Below the pieces are notes generated by a model. The model was not told the origin of the DNA and did not search any database. It worked only from the letters and a program-made list of their open reading frames with translations. DNA of 64,000 nt. Origin: JANNUT01 sp046331425. GTDB lineage: Bacteria; Acidobacteriota; Polarisedimenticolia; J045. The DNA lies in contig JAXLQU010000004.1 in NCBI GenBank assembly GCA_046331425.1, positions 153,637-217,636 of the forward strand. Direction: 5' to 3'. The position numbers and the translations under genes are program-made. The first letter of the stretch is position 1; each line of letters opens with the position of its first letter. Shown here in pieces: positions 46,101 through 54,756 of the stretch.

Positions 46101-47369
46101 ATGAGAACGGCAAAAGCGGTTGCAGCAGTCTTCACAGCGGCGTTGGCACTAGCGGGACTGAGCTCTACTTCCTACGCGTTCCATTCGGGCGGCGTGGCTG
46201 AATGCGGCGGTTGTCACAGCATGCATTCGCCGAACCCCAACGGAACATACCTATTGGTGGGCAGCGACCAAAGTTCGACCTGCCTGTCCTGCCACCAGAA
46301 CGCGAATGACACCGGTCCGAGCAGTTATCACGTGTCGACCGTCGATACGAAGTTGGGCCCGGGACAGGCGCCGCTGCAGCGCAACCCAGGTGGAGACTTT
46401 GGTTGGCTGAAGAAGACCTTCACCTACGTGCTTCGCGGCAACACCATCACCGAGGCAGGTCAAACTCACGGCCACAACATCATCGCTGCCGACTACGGCT
46501 ACGTCGTCGATCCGGATAACGCCACCGCACCGGGCGGAACCTTCCCGAGCGCGCAGCTCAGTTGCGTCAGTTGCCATGACCCGCATGGTCAGTATCGCCG
46601 CCTGAACAACGGCACCGTCTCCAAAGTCGGTGGTCCGATCATCGCGTCCGGCTCGTACGACAACAGCCCGACCCCGGCGGCTGGCGAAGCCGTGGGTGTG
46701 TACCGCCTGCTGGCCGGCGCCGGTTACACCGTGGACGGCGTGACCTTCAACGGCGTACCGTCGGCCGTCGCACCGGCAACCTACAACCGCACCGAAGCCG
46801 TCACGCAAACGCGCGTCGCGTACGGTTCGGTTACCGCTAGCGGTCATGAGTCGTGGGGCAACTGGTGTGGAACGTGTCACCCCGGCATGCACAGCGATGG
46901 CAACTACGTGCATCCGATCGATGAGAATTTTGGCTCCAGCATCAAGAGCGTGTACGACCAGTATCGTGGCTCGGGCAACATGACCGGCACCACCACCGAC
47001 GCGTACCTGTCGCTGGTTCCGTTCATCGAGAATTCGGGCCAGGCCTACAGCGCACTCGCGGCGCACGCCAAGAACAACAACAGTCAGCTCGGCGGTCCGG
47101 CCGTCAACGATCAAGTTGCCTGCCTGTCCTGCCATCGCGCGCACGCCACCGGCTTCGTCGAAGGTCTGCGCTGGAACATGGAAGGCGAGTTGATTCTGGT
47201 TGCCGGCAGTTGGCCAGGTACCGATGCAGCGGTCGTCGCCGCGCAGGATTCGAAGTGGTCGCAAGGGCGCACCTACGCCGAAATGAAGGCCGGCTACTAC
47301 GATTACCCGGAAACCAAGTTTGCAACCTATCAACGCGTGCTTTGCAACAAGTGCCACGCCAAGGACTGA
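46101..47369 (+). CDS. omcS-like: OmcS-type six-heme extracellular nanowire cytochrome
   Basis: This 422-residue precursor has a signal peptide (about 1-26, ending TSYA before FHSGG) and an ideal AAGGAGG ribosome site 9 bases upstream. Six CXXCH motifs lie at Cys35, Cys61, Cys155, Cys256, Cys341 and Cys415. The mature N-terminus FHSGGVAECGGCHSMH, the GPSSYH..ST, APLQ.NPGGDFGW.KKT, ATYNRTEAVTQTRVAYG and DPHGQYRR segments and the C-terminus LCNKCHAKD match Geobacter OmcS as I remember it. Mature His16 (His42 here), which in OmcS ligates a heme of the neighbouring subunit, is present, so filament formation is plausible. An NHL gene precedes it and a strong terminator follows. Confidence 0.9.
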   Translation: MRTAKAVAAVFTAALALAGLSSTSYAFHSGGVAECGGCHSMHSPNPNGTYLLVGSDQSSTCLSCHQNANDTGPSSYHVSTVDTKLGPGQAPLQRNPGGDFGWLKKTFTYVLRGNTITEAGQTHGHNIIAADYGYVVDPDNATAPGGTFPSAQLSCVSCHDPHGQYRRLNNGTVSKVGGPIIASGSYDNSPTPAAGEAVGVYRLLAGAGYTVDGVTFNGVPSAVAPATYNRTEAVTQTRVAYGSVTASGHESWGNWCGTCHPGMHSDGNYVHPIDENFGSSIKSVYDQYRGSGNMTGTTTDAYLSLVPFIENSGQAYSALAAHAKNNNSQLGGPAVNDQVACLSCHRAHATGFVEGLRWNMEGELILVAGSWPGTDAAVVAAQDSKWSQGRTYAEMKAGYYDYPETKFATYQRVLCNKCHAKD

Positions 47370-47409
47370 TTCGCGCGGCCTGAGCAACCGTTTTGCCGAG
47401 CACTACTTC

Positions 47410-47443
47410 GGGGGGCTGACATGTGCCAGCCCCCCGTTTCTTT
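47410..47443 (+). terminator. Rho-independent terminator after the OmcS-type gene
   Basis: GGGGGGCTG and CAGCCCCCC form nine perfect pairs around ACATGTGC, followed by GTTTCTTT. It is 40 bases past the cytochrome stop, separating the cytochrome transcript from the downstream barrel/lipoprotein block, or allowing higher cytochrome expression by partial termination. Confidence 0.9.
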
Positions 47444-47531
47444 GTGGTCAAACCGCGGTCACGATTCGGCACCAGTGATTGCCGCAGTTGAACTAGCCTA
47501 AGGCGCCGCGGTTGCGGCATCGAGGTCTCCC

Positions 47532-48896
47532 GTGACGCGGCTAGCCATATTGGTCCTGGGAATCGCGTGCGCCGGCTGGATCGGTTGTGCGGGTGTCAGG
47601 GCGCCCTCCACCAGTTTGGTGTTGGAAGACGAGGGAGCCCTCTCTCTCTACCTCGCGCCGCTTCCACCGGAAGCGACACGCTCGGCTCTTCGATTCAGCC
47701 GCATCGCCGCCAAGCGTGACGACGGAACGATGCAGCCGTTGACACTCACCACGCTCGTCGGCAGCTCACCGGCGTCGCGCGAGCGACTCGTGGCAAGCGG
47801 CTCATTGCCCCAGGGGCGTTACGTCGGTCTGGAGGTAGCAATCGAGTCGTCAGAGGGTGCACGGAGTGTCGATGTTTCGTTCGAGGTCCAACAGCGTCGC
47901 GCGCTGGTGCTGACCCTGTCGCTGGATGCGCGCCGTTCGATTGGCGAGGATTTTGTTTTTCATCCCGAGTTCACCGCAGCGATTCCGGATCGCCTGCCTG
48001 CCGGCCTGATCGCGCTGGCTTCCGCACAGGGATCCAACGCTGTCGTTCAGTTCGACAAACGCTCGGGGCATGTGGTGCAGACGATCGCGACCGGGAAGGC
48101 GCCTCGCGGTTTGGTGGTCGACCAGGCCCGCCGCCGCGCGTACGTGGCTTGCAGCGGTGACGACTCGGTGGAAGTCATCGACCTGATCGAAGGCCGCGTG
48201 ATCGAGCGGCTCACCTTGATAGGCGGCGACAGCCCCGAGGAGCTTGTGCTCTCCTCCGACGGCAACACGCTGCTTTCCGCCAACGCCGGGTCGAATACGG
48301 TCAGCATCATCGACGCGCGATCTTTGCTGGAGACCGGGCGACTTAACGTCGGCGAAGGGCCGCACGATCTGGTCATCGATCCCACCGGGCGTCGCGCCTT
48401 CGTGTTCAACGGCGCCGGCAATGACATCTCCGTGATCGATATTCCCCGTGCCGCCGTTGCCCGAAGCATCGTGACCGAGGCGAACCCGTTCCGCGGGGAG
48501 TTCAATCGCCGGGGCGACCGACTCTATGTGGTACACCGCGCCTCTCCTTATGTGACGGTTTTGGACACCAACTCGCTGACCGTGCTGCGTCGCGTCTACG
48601 TGGGGTCGGAGGTCACCGCGCTCAAGGTCGATCTACAAACCGATCGATTCTTTATAGCCAGGCGCAACGCCGACGCGATTGACCTATACGACCCGCAGTC
48701 TTTCCTCCCAGTCGATAACATTCGGGTGAGCCAGGACATCGGTTTCATGGCGATCGACGGCGAGAGCAACAGCCTGCTGCTGGTGTTGCCGCGAGAAGGG
48801 CAGGTTCAGATCGTGCCTTTGGTTAGCAAACGGGCGAGTGCGACGATCGATGTGGGGATCGAGCCGTACGCCATCGTCGTTGCCGGCGAGCGCTAG
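47532..48896 (+). CDS. YVTN-type beta-propeller lipoprotein
   Basis: This 454-residue protein starts at GTG. The signal ends in a lipobox (AGWIGC). Residues about 20-150 form a beta-sandwich-like N-terminal domain. From about 155 a seven-bladed YVTN/YncE-type propeller follows: VVQFDKRSGHVVQTIATGKA, RAYVACSGDDSVEVIDL, TLLSANAGSNTVSIIDA, RAFVFNGAGNDISVIDI and YVTVLDTNSLTVLRRVYVG. It is probably anchored in the outer membrane. It starts 162 bases after the cytochrome and only 8 bases before the barrel gene, so the propeller and barrel are likely partners at the outer membrane. Confidence 0.85.
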   Translation: MTRLAILVLGIACAGWIGCAGVRAPSTSLVLEDEGALSLYLAPLPPEATRSALRFSRIAAKRDDGTMQPLTLTTLVGSSPASRERLVASGSLPQGRYVGLEVAIESSEGARSVDVSFEVQQRRALVLTLSLDARRSIGEDFVFHPEFTAAIPDRLPAGLIALASAQGSNAVVQFDKRSGHVVQTIATGKAPRGLVVDQARRRAYVACSGDDSVEVIDLIEGRVIERLTLIGGDSPEELVLSSDGNTLLSANAGSNTVSIIDARSLLETGRLNVGEGPHDLVIDPTGRRAFVFNGAGNDISVIDIPRAAVARSIVTEANPFRGEFNRRGDRLYVVHRASPYVTVLDTNSLTVLRRVYVGSEVTALKVDLQTDRFFIARRNADAIDLYDPQSFLPVDNIRVSQDIGFMAIDGESNSLLLVLPREGQVQIVPLVSKRASATIDVGIEPYAIVVAGER

Positions 48897-48904
48897 CAAC
48901 GGTC

Positions 48905-51082
48905 ATGCGTCGGGTCGGCGCCATCGGTCTTGCCGCTGCTGCGATCCTCGCGTCGCCGTTGGCTGCCGCGCAGGGCGTCGACAGCATCGACGGCTACTTC
49001 GAGTTGGGGGCATCACGCGTCAATGTCACGACAACGCCCGCCGACCAGGAGGCGCGGGAGGCGCAGTTCGACTCGCTGCTCCAGCGCTACAGTTTCGGTT
49101 TCAACAAGCGGCTATGGCCCAACCTGCGCTTTCGCATTGGCGGCTTTTTCGAACGCAACGACACGCAACTCGAACCGGAAGGGTTCGACACCGATAGCCG
49201 GCGCACACGTCCCTACATCGGGCTGACACTGCGCACTCCCTTCTATGTGGCGGACGTCTCGTTCGACCGCAATGAGCAACGGATCAAACCGATCGATCGA
49301 GAGACGACAAAGCAGATCCGTGAGACTTTCAACGCCACCCTCGGCTGGTTCCCGGTGGGCCTTCCGACCTGGCGATTGCAGTACTTTCACACCAACGACT
49401 ACGACTCCACGCGGCTTCTAACCGATAGCAGCGCCGACCTGCTGCAGCTCACCTCGCAGTACAGTCCGATCGAGTCGCTACGACTGCAGTATCGCGGATC
49501 GCTCAACGAGCGAACCGATCGACTCGACCAAACCGACATCCACTCGGTCAATCACAGCGCTCGCATCACGTATTCCGACACATTTCTCGATCGACGGCTG
49601 GCGGTGAATTCCAACTACGAGGTTTCGTATCGCGCCGCTCGCACCGAGATCGCCGTCGATGGAGAAGTGCGATTTCCGATCTTGCTCGTCGCCGACGGTC
49701 TCTCGTCTTTGGACGACATACCAACTGATGGCGCCCTGGCGTCGACACCGAGCTTGGTCGACGAGAACCTGACCGTCAGCAGCGGGATCGACCTTGGCTT
49801 CGAACCACTCAGCGGTGACCGCCGGCTGAGGAACTTCGGAATCGACTTCGGGGGCGACACCGAGGTCAACACGCTGCAGGTGACCGTCGATCGTGAACTG
49901 ACACTCCCGGATGTGGCCGATACGTTCGTCTGGGAGGTGTACACCAGCATCGACAACCTGCGCTGGGTTCGCCGCGACGTCGTGACCGCCTCCAACGGCG
50001 CCAACTTCGACCCGATCCAGCGCCGCTTCGAGATCCGCTTCGCCACGGTTGTGACGCGGTACGTAAAGCTGGTCGTCGCGCCGTTGGCGAACGATCCCCG
50101 CGGCTTGTTCCCCGACATCTTCGTCACCGAGCTTCAGGCCGAGTTGCGCAGGAACGCCGCGGATGTGCGTGGGTCGATTCGCTCGACATCGCATAACTAC
50201 AACCTGGACGTGCGGACTCGAATCCTCGACACGCCGTCGCTCCATCACGAGTTCAGCTACCTGTACAACAAGCCGGGACCGGCGCGAGCGCGATACCTTT
50301 GGTCCAACGGCTTCTCGTTGGCCCACGCCTTCAACGATATCTACTCGGTCAGTGCGCGCATCGCACGCGAGGTGGGCCGTCAGAGCGACGGCTCGCGTGC
50401 GGCCTACGTGTACACCGCTGCCGTCTCTGCCATTCCGCTGCCGGCGCTGCGCGAGAGCCTTGTGTTCAGCGGGCGTGACGAACGGATTGCGGGGCTGCAG
50501 ACCAAGCAGAATTCGGTGCTCTTGAACACCAACGCCGAGCTCTACCGTGGGATCGATGTCAACGTGGGCCTGGGAAAGGGTTACACCGCGGTCGAGGGAC
50601 TCCCGCGGGTCGAGAGCACCCAGATCAACGCCACGGCAACGCTCGCCCCCAATCCCAAGCTGACGGTCAACCTGAGCTACCAGAAATCGGAGGACGCACT
50701 GGCCGCGGGCCCAACACCCCGTGTCCGCCCGCAGTTGGTGAGCGCTCGCGAGATCAACGTGGCGGTGCGTCCGCTCTCCACGCTGTACCTGTTTGGGTCG
50801 TACCGGCTGGAGCGGCGCGAGGGTGAGCTGGAGCGCGACATCAACAACTACACGCTGAGTTGGGTGCCGTTCCCTGACGGAACCCTGCATTTCAACTTCA
50901 GCTACACCGAAAGCGTGCGATCCGAGTTTGATGCCACGGAGCGCACGGTCGGGCCGAGCTTGCGCTGGGACATCTCCAAAAGGGCTTTTCTGGACGTAGC
51001 ATATTTCTCACAACGATTGGACTCGACCCCACAACGGATCGATACCGAGATTCTGAGTGGGACTTTGCGGGTTGCCTTCTAG
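48905..51082 (+). CDS. Large outer-membrane beta-barrel with an inserted discoidin-like domain
   Basis: This 725-residue protein has a signal peptide (GLAAAAILASPLAAAQG) and amphipathic barrel strands through most of its length (LRFRIGGFFERND, LRLQYRGSLNERTD), ending LSGTLRVAF with terminal Phe. A central insert of about 150 residues (about 305-420) contains WEVYTSIDNLRWVRRDVV and RFEIRFATVVTRYVKLVV, typical of F5/8 type C (discoidin) beta-sandwiches that bind sugars or lipids. There is no CXXCH. By position it may be a porin of an electron conduit or an export channel for the cytochrome; neither is shown. Confidence 0.8.
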   Translation: MRRVGAIGLAAAAILASPLAAAQGVDSIDGYFELGASRVNVTTTPADQEAREAQFDSLLQRYSFGFNKRLWPNLRFRIGGFFERNDTQLEPEGFDTDSRRTRPYIGLTLRTPFYVADVSFDRNEQRIKPIDRETTKQIRETFNATLGWFPVGLPTWRLQYFHTNDYDSTRLLTDSSADLLQLTSQYSPIESLRLQYRGSLNERTDRLDQTDIHSVNHSARITYSDTFLDRRLAVNSNYEVSYRAARTEIAVDGEVRFPILLVADGLSSLDDIPTDGALASTPSLVDENLTVSSGIDLGFEPLSGDRRLRNFGIDFGGDTEVNTLQVTVDRELTLPDVADTFVWEVYTSIDNLRWVRRDVVTASNGANFDPIQRRFEIRFATVVTRYVKLVVAPLANDPRGLFPDIFVTELQAELRRNAADVRGSIRSTSHNYNLDVRTRILDTPSLHHEFSYLYNKPGPARARYLWSNGFSLAHAFNDIYSVSARIAREVGRQSDGSRAAYVYTAAVSAIPLPALRESLVFSGRDERIAGLQTKQNSVLLNTNAELYRGIDVNVGLGKGYTAVEGLPRVESTQINATATLAPNPKLTVNLSYQKSEDALAAGPTPRVRPQLVSAREINVAVRPLSTLYLFGSYRLERREGELERDINNYTLSWVPFPDGTLHFNFSYTESVRSEFDATERTVGPSLRWDISKRAFLDVAYFSQRLDSTPQRIDTEILSGTLRVAF

Positions 51083-51107
51083 CTCGCGCCGCTGAGGGAC
51101 GAACGCC

Positions 51108-51698
51108 ATGAGCGAACAAAGAATGTGGAGCCGCTGGCCCTTGTTACTGGCCGTCGTGACGATGCTGGGCTGCGCGTCGGGTCGTGCCTCGAAGGTCACC
51201 TACCACGACCCCAACATGGATTTCAGCCTGGCTCAGACGGTAGCCGTGCTGCCGTTCGCCAACCTGACGCCCAACCCCAACGCGGCCGATCGAACTCGCG
51301 ACGTCTTCATGACAATGCTGCAAGCCGGCGGTGGGCTGTACGTGTTGCCGCCGGGTGAGGTCGCGCGTGGAAGCGCGCGCGCCAACGTCGCCAACCCGAT
51401 CGCCCCGACCTCCGAGGAAGCGGTGGCACTGGCAAAGATCGTACAGGCCGACGTCGTGATCACCGGCACCGTGCTCGAGTATGGCGAAGTTCGATCGGGC
51501 TCGACCTCATCGAATGTGATCTCGGTCAGCCTGAAGATGCTGGAGGCGCAGTCGGGCAAGGTCGTATGGACCGCATCGTCGACGCAGGGGGGCGTCACCG
51601 CATCCGCGCGACTCTTCGGCGGCGGCGGCCAACCGATGGATGAGGTTACCGAGAAGGCCGTCGAGGACTTGCTCGACAAGCTGTTCAAGAAGAAGTAG
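51108..51698 (+). CDS. CsgG/TolB-N-like outer-membrane lipoprotein, short form
   Basis: This 196-residue lipoprotein (VVTMLGC lipobox; GAGGGACG ribosome site). The core AQTVAVLPFANLTPNPNAAD, then TMLQAGGGLYVLPPGEV, ALAKIVQADVVITGTVLEYG and LKMLEAQSGKVVWTASST is the alpha/beta pattern of the CsgG/GNA1162/DUF799 lipoprotein group. CsgG proper forms a nonameric export pore for curli; smaller relatives are periplasmic or outer-membrane accessory proteins. It sits next to a second related lipoprotein gene, 26 bases downstream. Confidence 0.85.
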   Translation: MSEQRMWSRWPLLLAVVTMLGCASGRASKVTYHDPNMDFSLAQTVAVLPFANLTPNPNAADRTRDVFMTMLQAGGGLYVLPPGEVARGSARANVANPIAPTSEEAVALAKIVQADVVITGTVLEYGEVRSGSTSSNVISVSLKMLEAQSGKVVWTASSTQGGVTASARLFGGGGQPMDEVTEKAVEDLLDKLFKKK

Positions 51699-51724
51699 CA
51701 AGCCTGTACTCCCGAGGGACAGCG

Positions 51725-52897
51725 GTGCCTAGGTGTGTTGATCATCGACAGCGCGAACCGCGCACGTTACGAACCGGATGGGGCGTGGTGTTGCTGCTGT
51801 TCTTGAGCGTCGTCGGCTGTGCCAGTGGGCGTCAGGGCCCGCTGCCACGCGCCGATCGTCGCGATGCGATTGCCTTTCTTCCACTGCAAAACCTGACCGG
51901 TGAACTCGCCCCCATGCGCGAGATCGGCGAGACGCTGCAACGCCAGATGACGGCGCGGGGCGTCAGACTGTTGGAAGATTCGCAACTGCGCCAAGTGATG
52001 GAACGCCACCGCATGCGTTACACCGGCGGCTTGTCGAAGGAAATGGGGCGCGCCTTCTTTCAAGAAGCGAATGTCGCCGCGGTAATGCTTACCTCGCTCG
52101 ATGAGTACGACGAGATCTATCCGCCGCGGATTTCACTGACCGCCCGGCTGGTTTCGACCGGAGAGAATCCGCGCATCCTGTGGATGGAAAGCGTGACGCT
52201 GGCCGGCGACGAACAACCTGGAATCCTGGGAATGAAGTTGGTCACCGATCCGCGCGTGCTGTTGGCGCGGGCGACGGCTGCACTCGCTGATGCTGTTGCT
52301 CGCAAAGGGACCCCGAGCCAGTACGCGGGACCAGCGAGGCGCCGCTTTCCACCGCGAAGCGTTTATCGCGCCTCTCAGTCGACGATTCAGGCCGGCACCG
52401 CGCAGCGCGTTGCCGTGTTGTCGTTCGCCAATCAAAGCACTCGCAAAGAGGCCGGGGAGTTGGTGGCGTTACAACTGCTTCGTCAGTTGTCGCGCACGAC
52501 AACACTGAGCGTTGTCGAACCTGGTTTGGTGCGTGAGGCATTGTTGGAAACACGAACGATCCAACAGGGTGGTCTGTCGCTGGCGCAGATCGACCTGCTC
52601 CGTGCGTTCTTGGACGTCGATCTGGTGTTGATCGGCACCGTGATCGAATACCAAGACGCCTCCGGCACACCGGGAGGACCGGTCGTCGCCTTCTCGGTTC
52701 AAGCGGTCGATACCGAAGCTCGTCAGGTGGTTTGGTCATCGCGGAGCCGTCGCTTCGGCGACGAGAACGTCGTGTTCTTCGATGCGGGCCGAGTCCACAC
52801 CGCCCAGGGCCTGAGTTCAGGTCTGGCCGGTGCCGTGATCGAGCGCATGCTGGCGCAAGCCAAGAGCAAGGCACCGACCGTAGCGAAGGCGCGTTAG
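51725..52897 (+). CDS. CsgG/TolB-N-like lipoprotein with duplicated domain
   Basis: This 390-residue protein starts at GTG (GAGGGACAGC upstream), with lipobox FLSVVGC. Two tandem CsgG/TolB-N-like domains occur: about 45-195 (DAIAFLPLQNLTGELAP, VRLLEDSQLRQVMERH, ANVAAVMLTSLDEYD, RLVSTGENPRILWMES) and about 225-380 (RVAVLSFANQSTRKEAGELV, LSVVEPGLVREALLE, LDVDLVLIGTVIEYQ, AVDTEARQVVWSSRSR). The double domain is unusual and may build a pseudo-dimeric ring unit. Its place between the barrel and a SurA-like chaperone gene suggests envelope assembly or export. Confidence 0.85.
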   Translation: MPRCVDHRQREPRTLRTGWGVVLLLFLSVVGCASGRQGPLPRADRRDAIAFLPLQNLTGELAPMREIGETLQRQMTARGVRLLEDSQLRQVMERHRMRYTGGLSKEMGRAFFQEANVAAVMLTSLDEYDEIYPPRISLTARLVSTGENPRILWMESVTLAGDEQPGILGMKLVTDPRVLLARATAALADAVARKGTPSQYAGPARRRFPPRSVYRASQSTIQAGTAQRVAVLSFANQSTRKEAGELVALQLLRQLSRTTTLSVVEPGLVREALLETRTIQQGGLSLAQIDLLRAFLDVDLVLIGTVIEYQDASGTPGGPVVAFSVQAVDTEARQVVWSSRSRRFGDENVVFFDAGRVHTAQGLSSGLAGAVIERMLAQAKSKAPTVAKAR

Positions 52898-53015
52898 CCC
52901 CTGCAAACGGTTTCGGTCCGATTTCCTTGTCCTAGGTCAATCTGCTGGATGACTTGCCACTGTTGCCGGCCTGGTCGCGGCGAGGCACTGTGACGCTGAC
53001 TCCTGAAAGGACGCC

Positions 53016-54716
53016 ATGAACGACCTCCGCCGTCCATTGATCTGCCTGAGCCTGACGCTTGCCGGGGTATCGGGTCTTGCTGCCCCAACCACGCTGCCTG
53101 TCATCGATGGACAGCAAGCGGTCGCCAGCGTCAACGGTGAACCGATCACCCTGCAAGAGTTCAAGGCCGAGATGTACTCGGTGCATGCGGCGGTCGAACA
53201 GCCCAACGCTCCAATCGCCAAGCGCGATCCGGCCGACCTGCTGACGCGCCTGATCAACACCAAGCTGATCGTGCAGGAGGCCGAGCGGATCGGCCTGGCC
53301 GATCTTCCCGAGATTGCAAAGCTGCTCGGCGTGTTCGAACGCGACGCGCTGCGTACGGCATTGTTCCGCCGCTACGGTGAAGCGATCACCGTGGCTGATG
53401 CCGCGACGGTCCAACGTCTCTACAAAGAAGAGGTCAAGCAGCTCAAGCTCAGATCGGTGCTGTTGGAAACGGAGGCCTTGCAAAGGGACTTGAGCTCGCG
53501 GCTCCAAGCCGGCAAACCGTTCGAGGCCGCGGTAGCGGAAATGGTGACTGCCGGTCGGCTAACGCATGGAATCGATGAGCAATCGGTGAAGCCCAGTGCG
53601 CTACTCCCGAGCATCGGGCCAGCTGTCATGAAGCTCAAACCGGGCGAGGTAACGCCGCCCATCAAGCTCGATACCAAGTTCACGATCGTCAAGCTGGTCG
53701 AGCTGGTTTACCCCGACGATCCTGCCGCGCGCAAGCAGATCGAACAGGTGGTGCTCGATCGCCAGCGCGGGACCTCGATCGAGAACTACACGGCATCGCT
53801 GCGACAGCAATACACACAAATCGACAAGAAGTTGCTCGACAGCCTGGACTTCGAATCGGCCAAGCCTGGATTCGACAAACTCGCCGCCGACAAGCGCGTC
53901 TTGGCGACGATCAAGGGCGAAGACCCGGTGACCATTGCCGATCTGGCCGACAACCTCAAGAAGAAGTTCTTCCACGGCGTGGACGAAGCGGTCACCAAGA
54001 AAAAGATCAACATCCGCAAGGGCGAGATGCTGGATGACATTCTCACCCGTCGCGTCGTCATCAAGGAAGCGCGCCGCTTGAAGCTCGATCAAACCGAGAG
54101 CTTCCGTGCCGAGAAGCGAGACGAACGAGACGGCCTTGTGTTTGGCGCGTTCGTAAGAAAAGTCATCGACCCGAGCCTGAAGTTGGAAGAGTCGGAAGTG
54201 AAGGAGTTCCAGAAAGCTCATGCCAAGGAATACTCGACACAAGCAATGATCCGTCTGGAGTATCTGGCGTTTCTGAAACGCGCCGATGCCGAGGCCGCCC
54301 TCGCGAAACTCCGCCAAGGAGCGGACCTGCGCTGGATGCGCGCCAATGCCGACGGCCAGGCCGACCCTGTGATGGCGGGCAGCGTTTTCGGCGCGAGCGG
54401 CGATCTGCTGATCGTCGAGACGATGCCCGAGCCGCTGAAGAAGGCGCTCACCGGTGCCCGGCCCGGAGACTTCCGTTTCTACGGCGACGCACAACCACCG
54501 TATTTCGCGCTCTTCGTGAAGGACCTGGTGCCCGCCGCCGCGCGACCCTACGACGAGGTCAAGGCGACGATCGCGCGCCGCTTGCTCGACGAGAAACGCA
54601 CCAAGAGCGTGGAGGAATGGGCCGCCAAACTTCGCGCGGCCTCGCAGGTCAAAGTCTTCGCCAACGGTGAGCAGCTCACCAGTCTCTTGCGCGGCGAGAT
54701 GAAGACCGGTAATTAG
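53016..54716 (+). CDS. SurA/PpiD-like periplasmic chaperone-peptidyl-prolyl isomerase
   Basis: This 566-residue protein has a signal peptide (LICLSLTLAGVSGLAAP). The N-terminal SurA-type helices include VASVNGEPITLQEFKAEMY and LLTRLINTKLIVQEAERIGL. A first parvulin-like region is at about 145-230 (LKPGEVTPPIKLDTKFTIVK). A second chaperone/parvulin half spans about 290-540 (LATIKGEDPVTIADLADNL, RLEYLAFLKRADAEAALAKL, RPGDFRFYGDAQPPYFALFV). Catalytic residues of classical parvulin are not obvious, so the chaperone role is the safer call. A prolyl-isomerase-type gene near a nanowire cytochrome fits reports of isomerases in Geobacter cytochrome clusters. Confidence 0.85.
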   Translation: MNDLRRPLICLSLTLAGVSGLAAPTTLPVIDGQQAVASVNGEPITLQEFKAEMYSVHAAVEQPNAPIAKRDPADLLTRLINTKLIVQEAERIGLADLPEIAKLLGVFERDALRTALFRRYGEAITVADAATVQRLYKEEVKQLKLRSVLLETEALQRDLSSRLQAGKPFEAAVAEMVTAGRLTHGIDEQSVKPSALLPSIGPAVMKLKPGEVTPPIKLDTKFTIVKLVELVYPDDPAARKQIEQVVLDRQRGTSIENYTASLRQQYTQIDKKLLDSLDFESAKPGFDKLAADKRVLATIKGEDPVTIADLADNLKKKFFHGVDEAVTKKKINIRKGEMLDDILTRRVVIKEARRLKLDQTESFRAEKRDERDGLVFGAFVRKVIDPSLKLEESEVKEFQKAHAKEYSTQAMIRLEYLAFLKRADAEAALAKLRQGADLRWMRANADGQADPVMAGSVFGASGDLLIVETMPEPLKKALTGARPGDFRFYGDAQPPYFALFVKDLVPAAARPYDEVKATIARRLLDEKRTKSVEEWAAKLRAASQVKVFANGEQLTSLLRGEMKTGN

Positions 54717-54756
54717 GGCGTCCGCGAACCGAACGCGTGTACCTCAGGAGAAAGCC

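Noticed and set aside
47465..47483. sigma54-like CGGCACC...TTGC upstream of the YVTN lipoprotein gene
   Set aside because: The GG and GC doublets are 11 bases apart instead of 10 and the first base differs, so I do not call a promoter.
49478..50890. A 470-codon minus-strand frame inside the barrel gene
   Set aside because: It is antisense to a clear outer-membrane barrel and typical of high-GC shadow frames; no family features.
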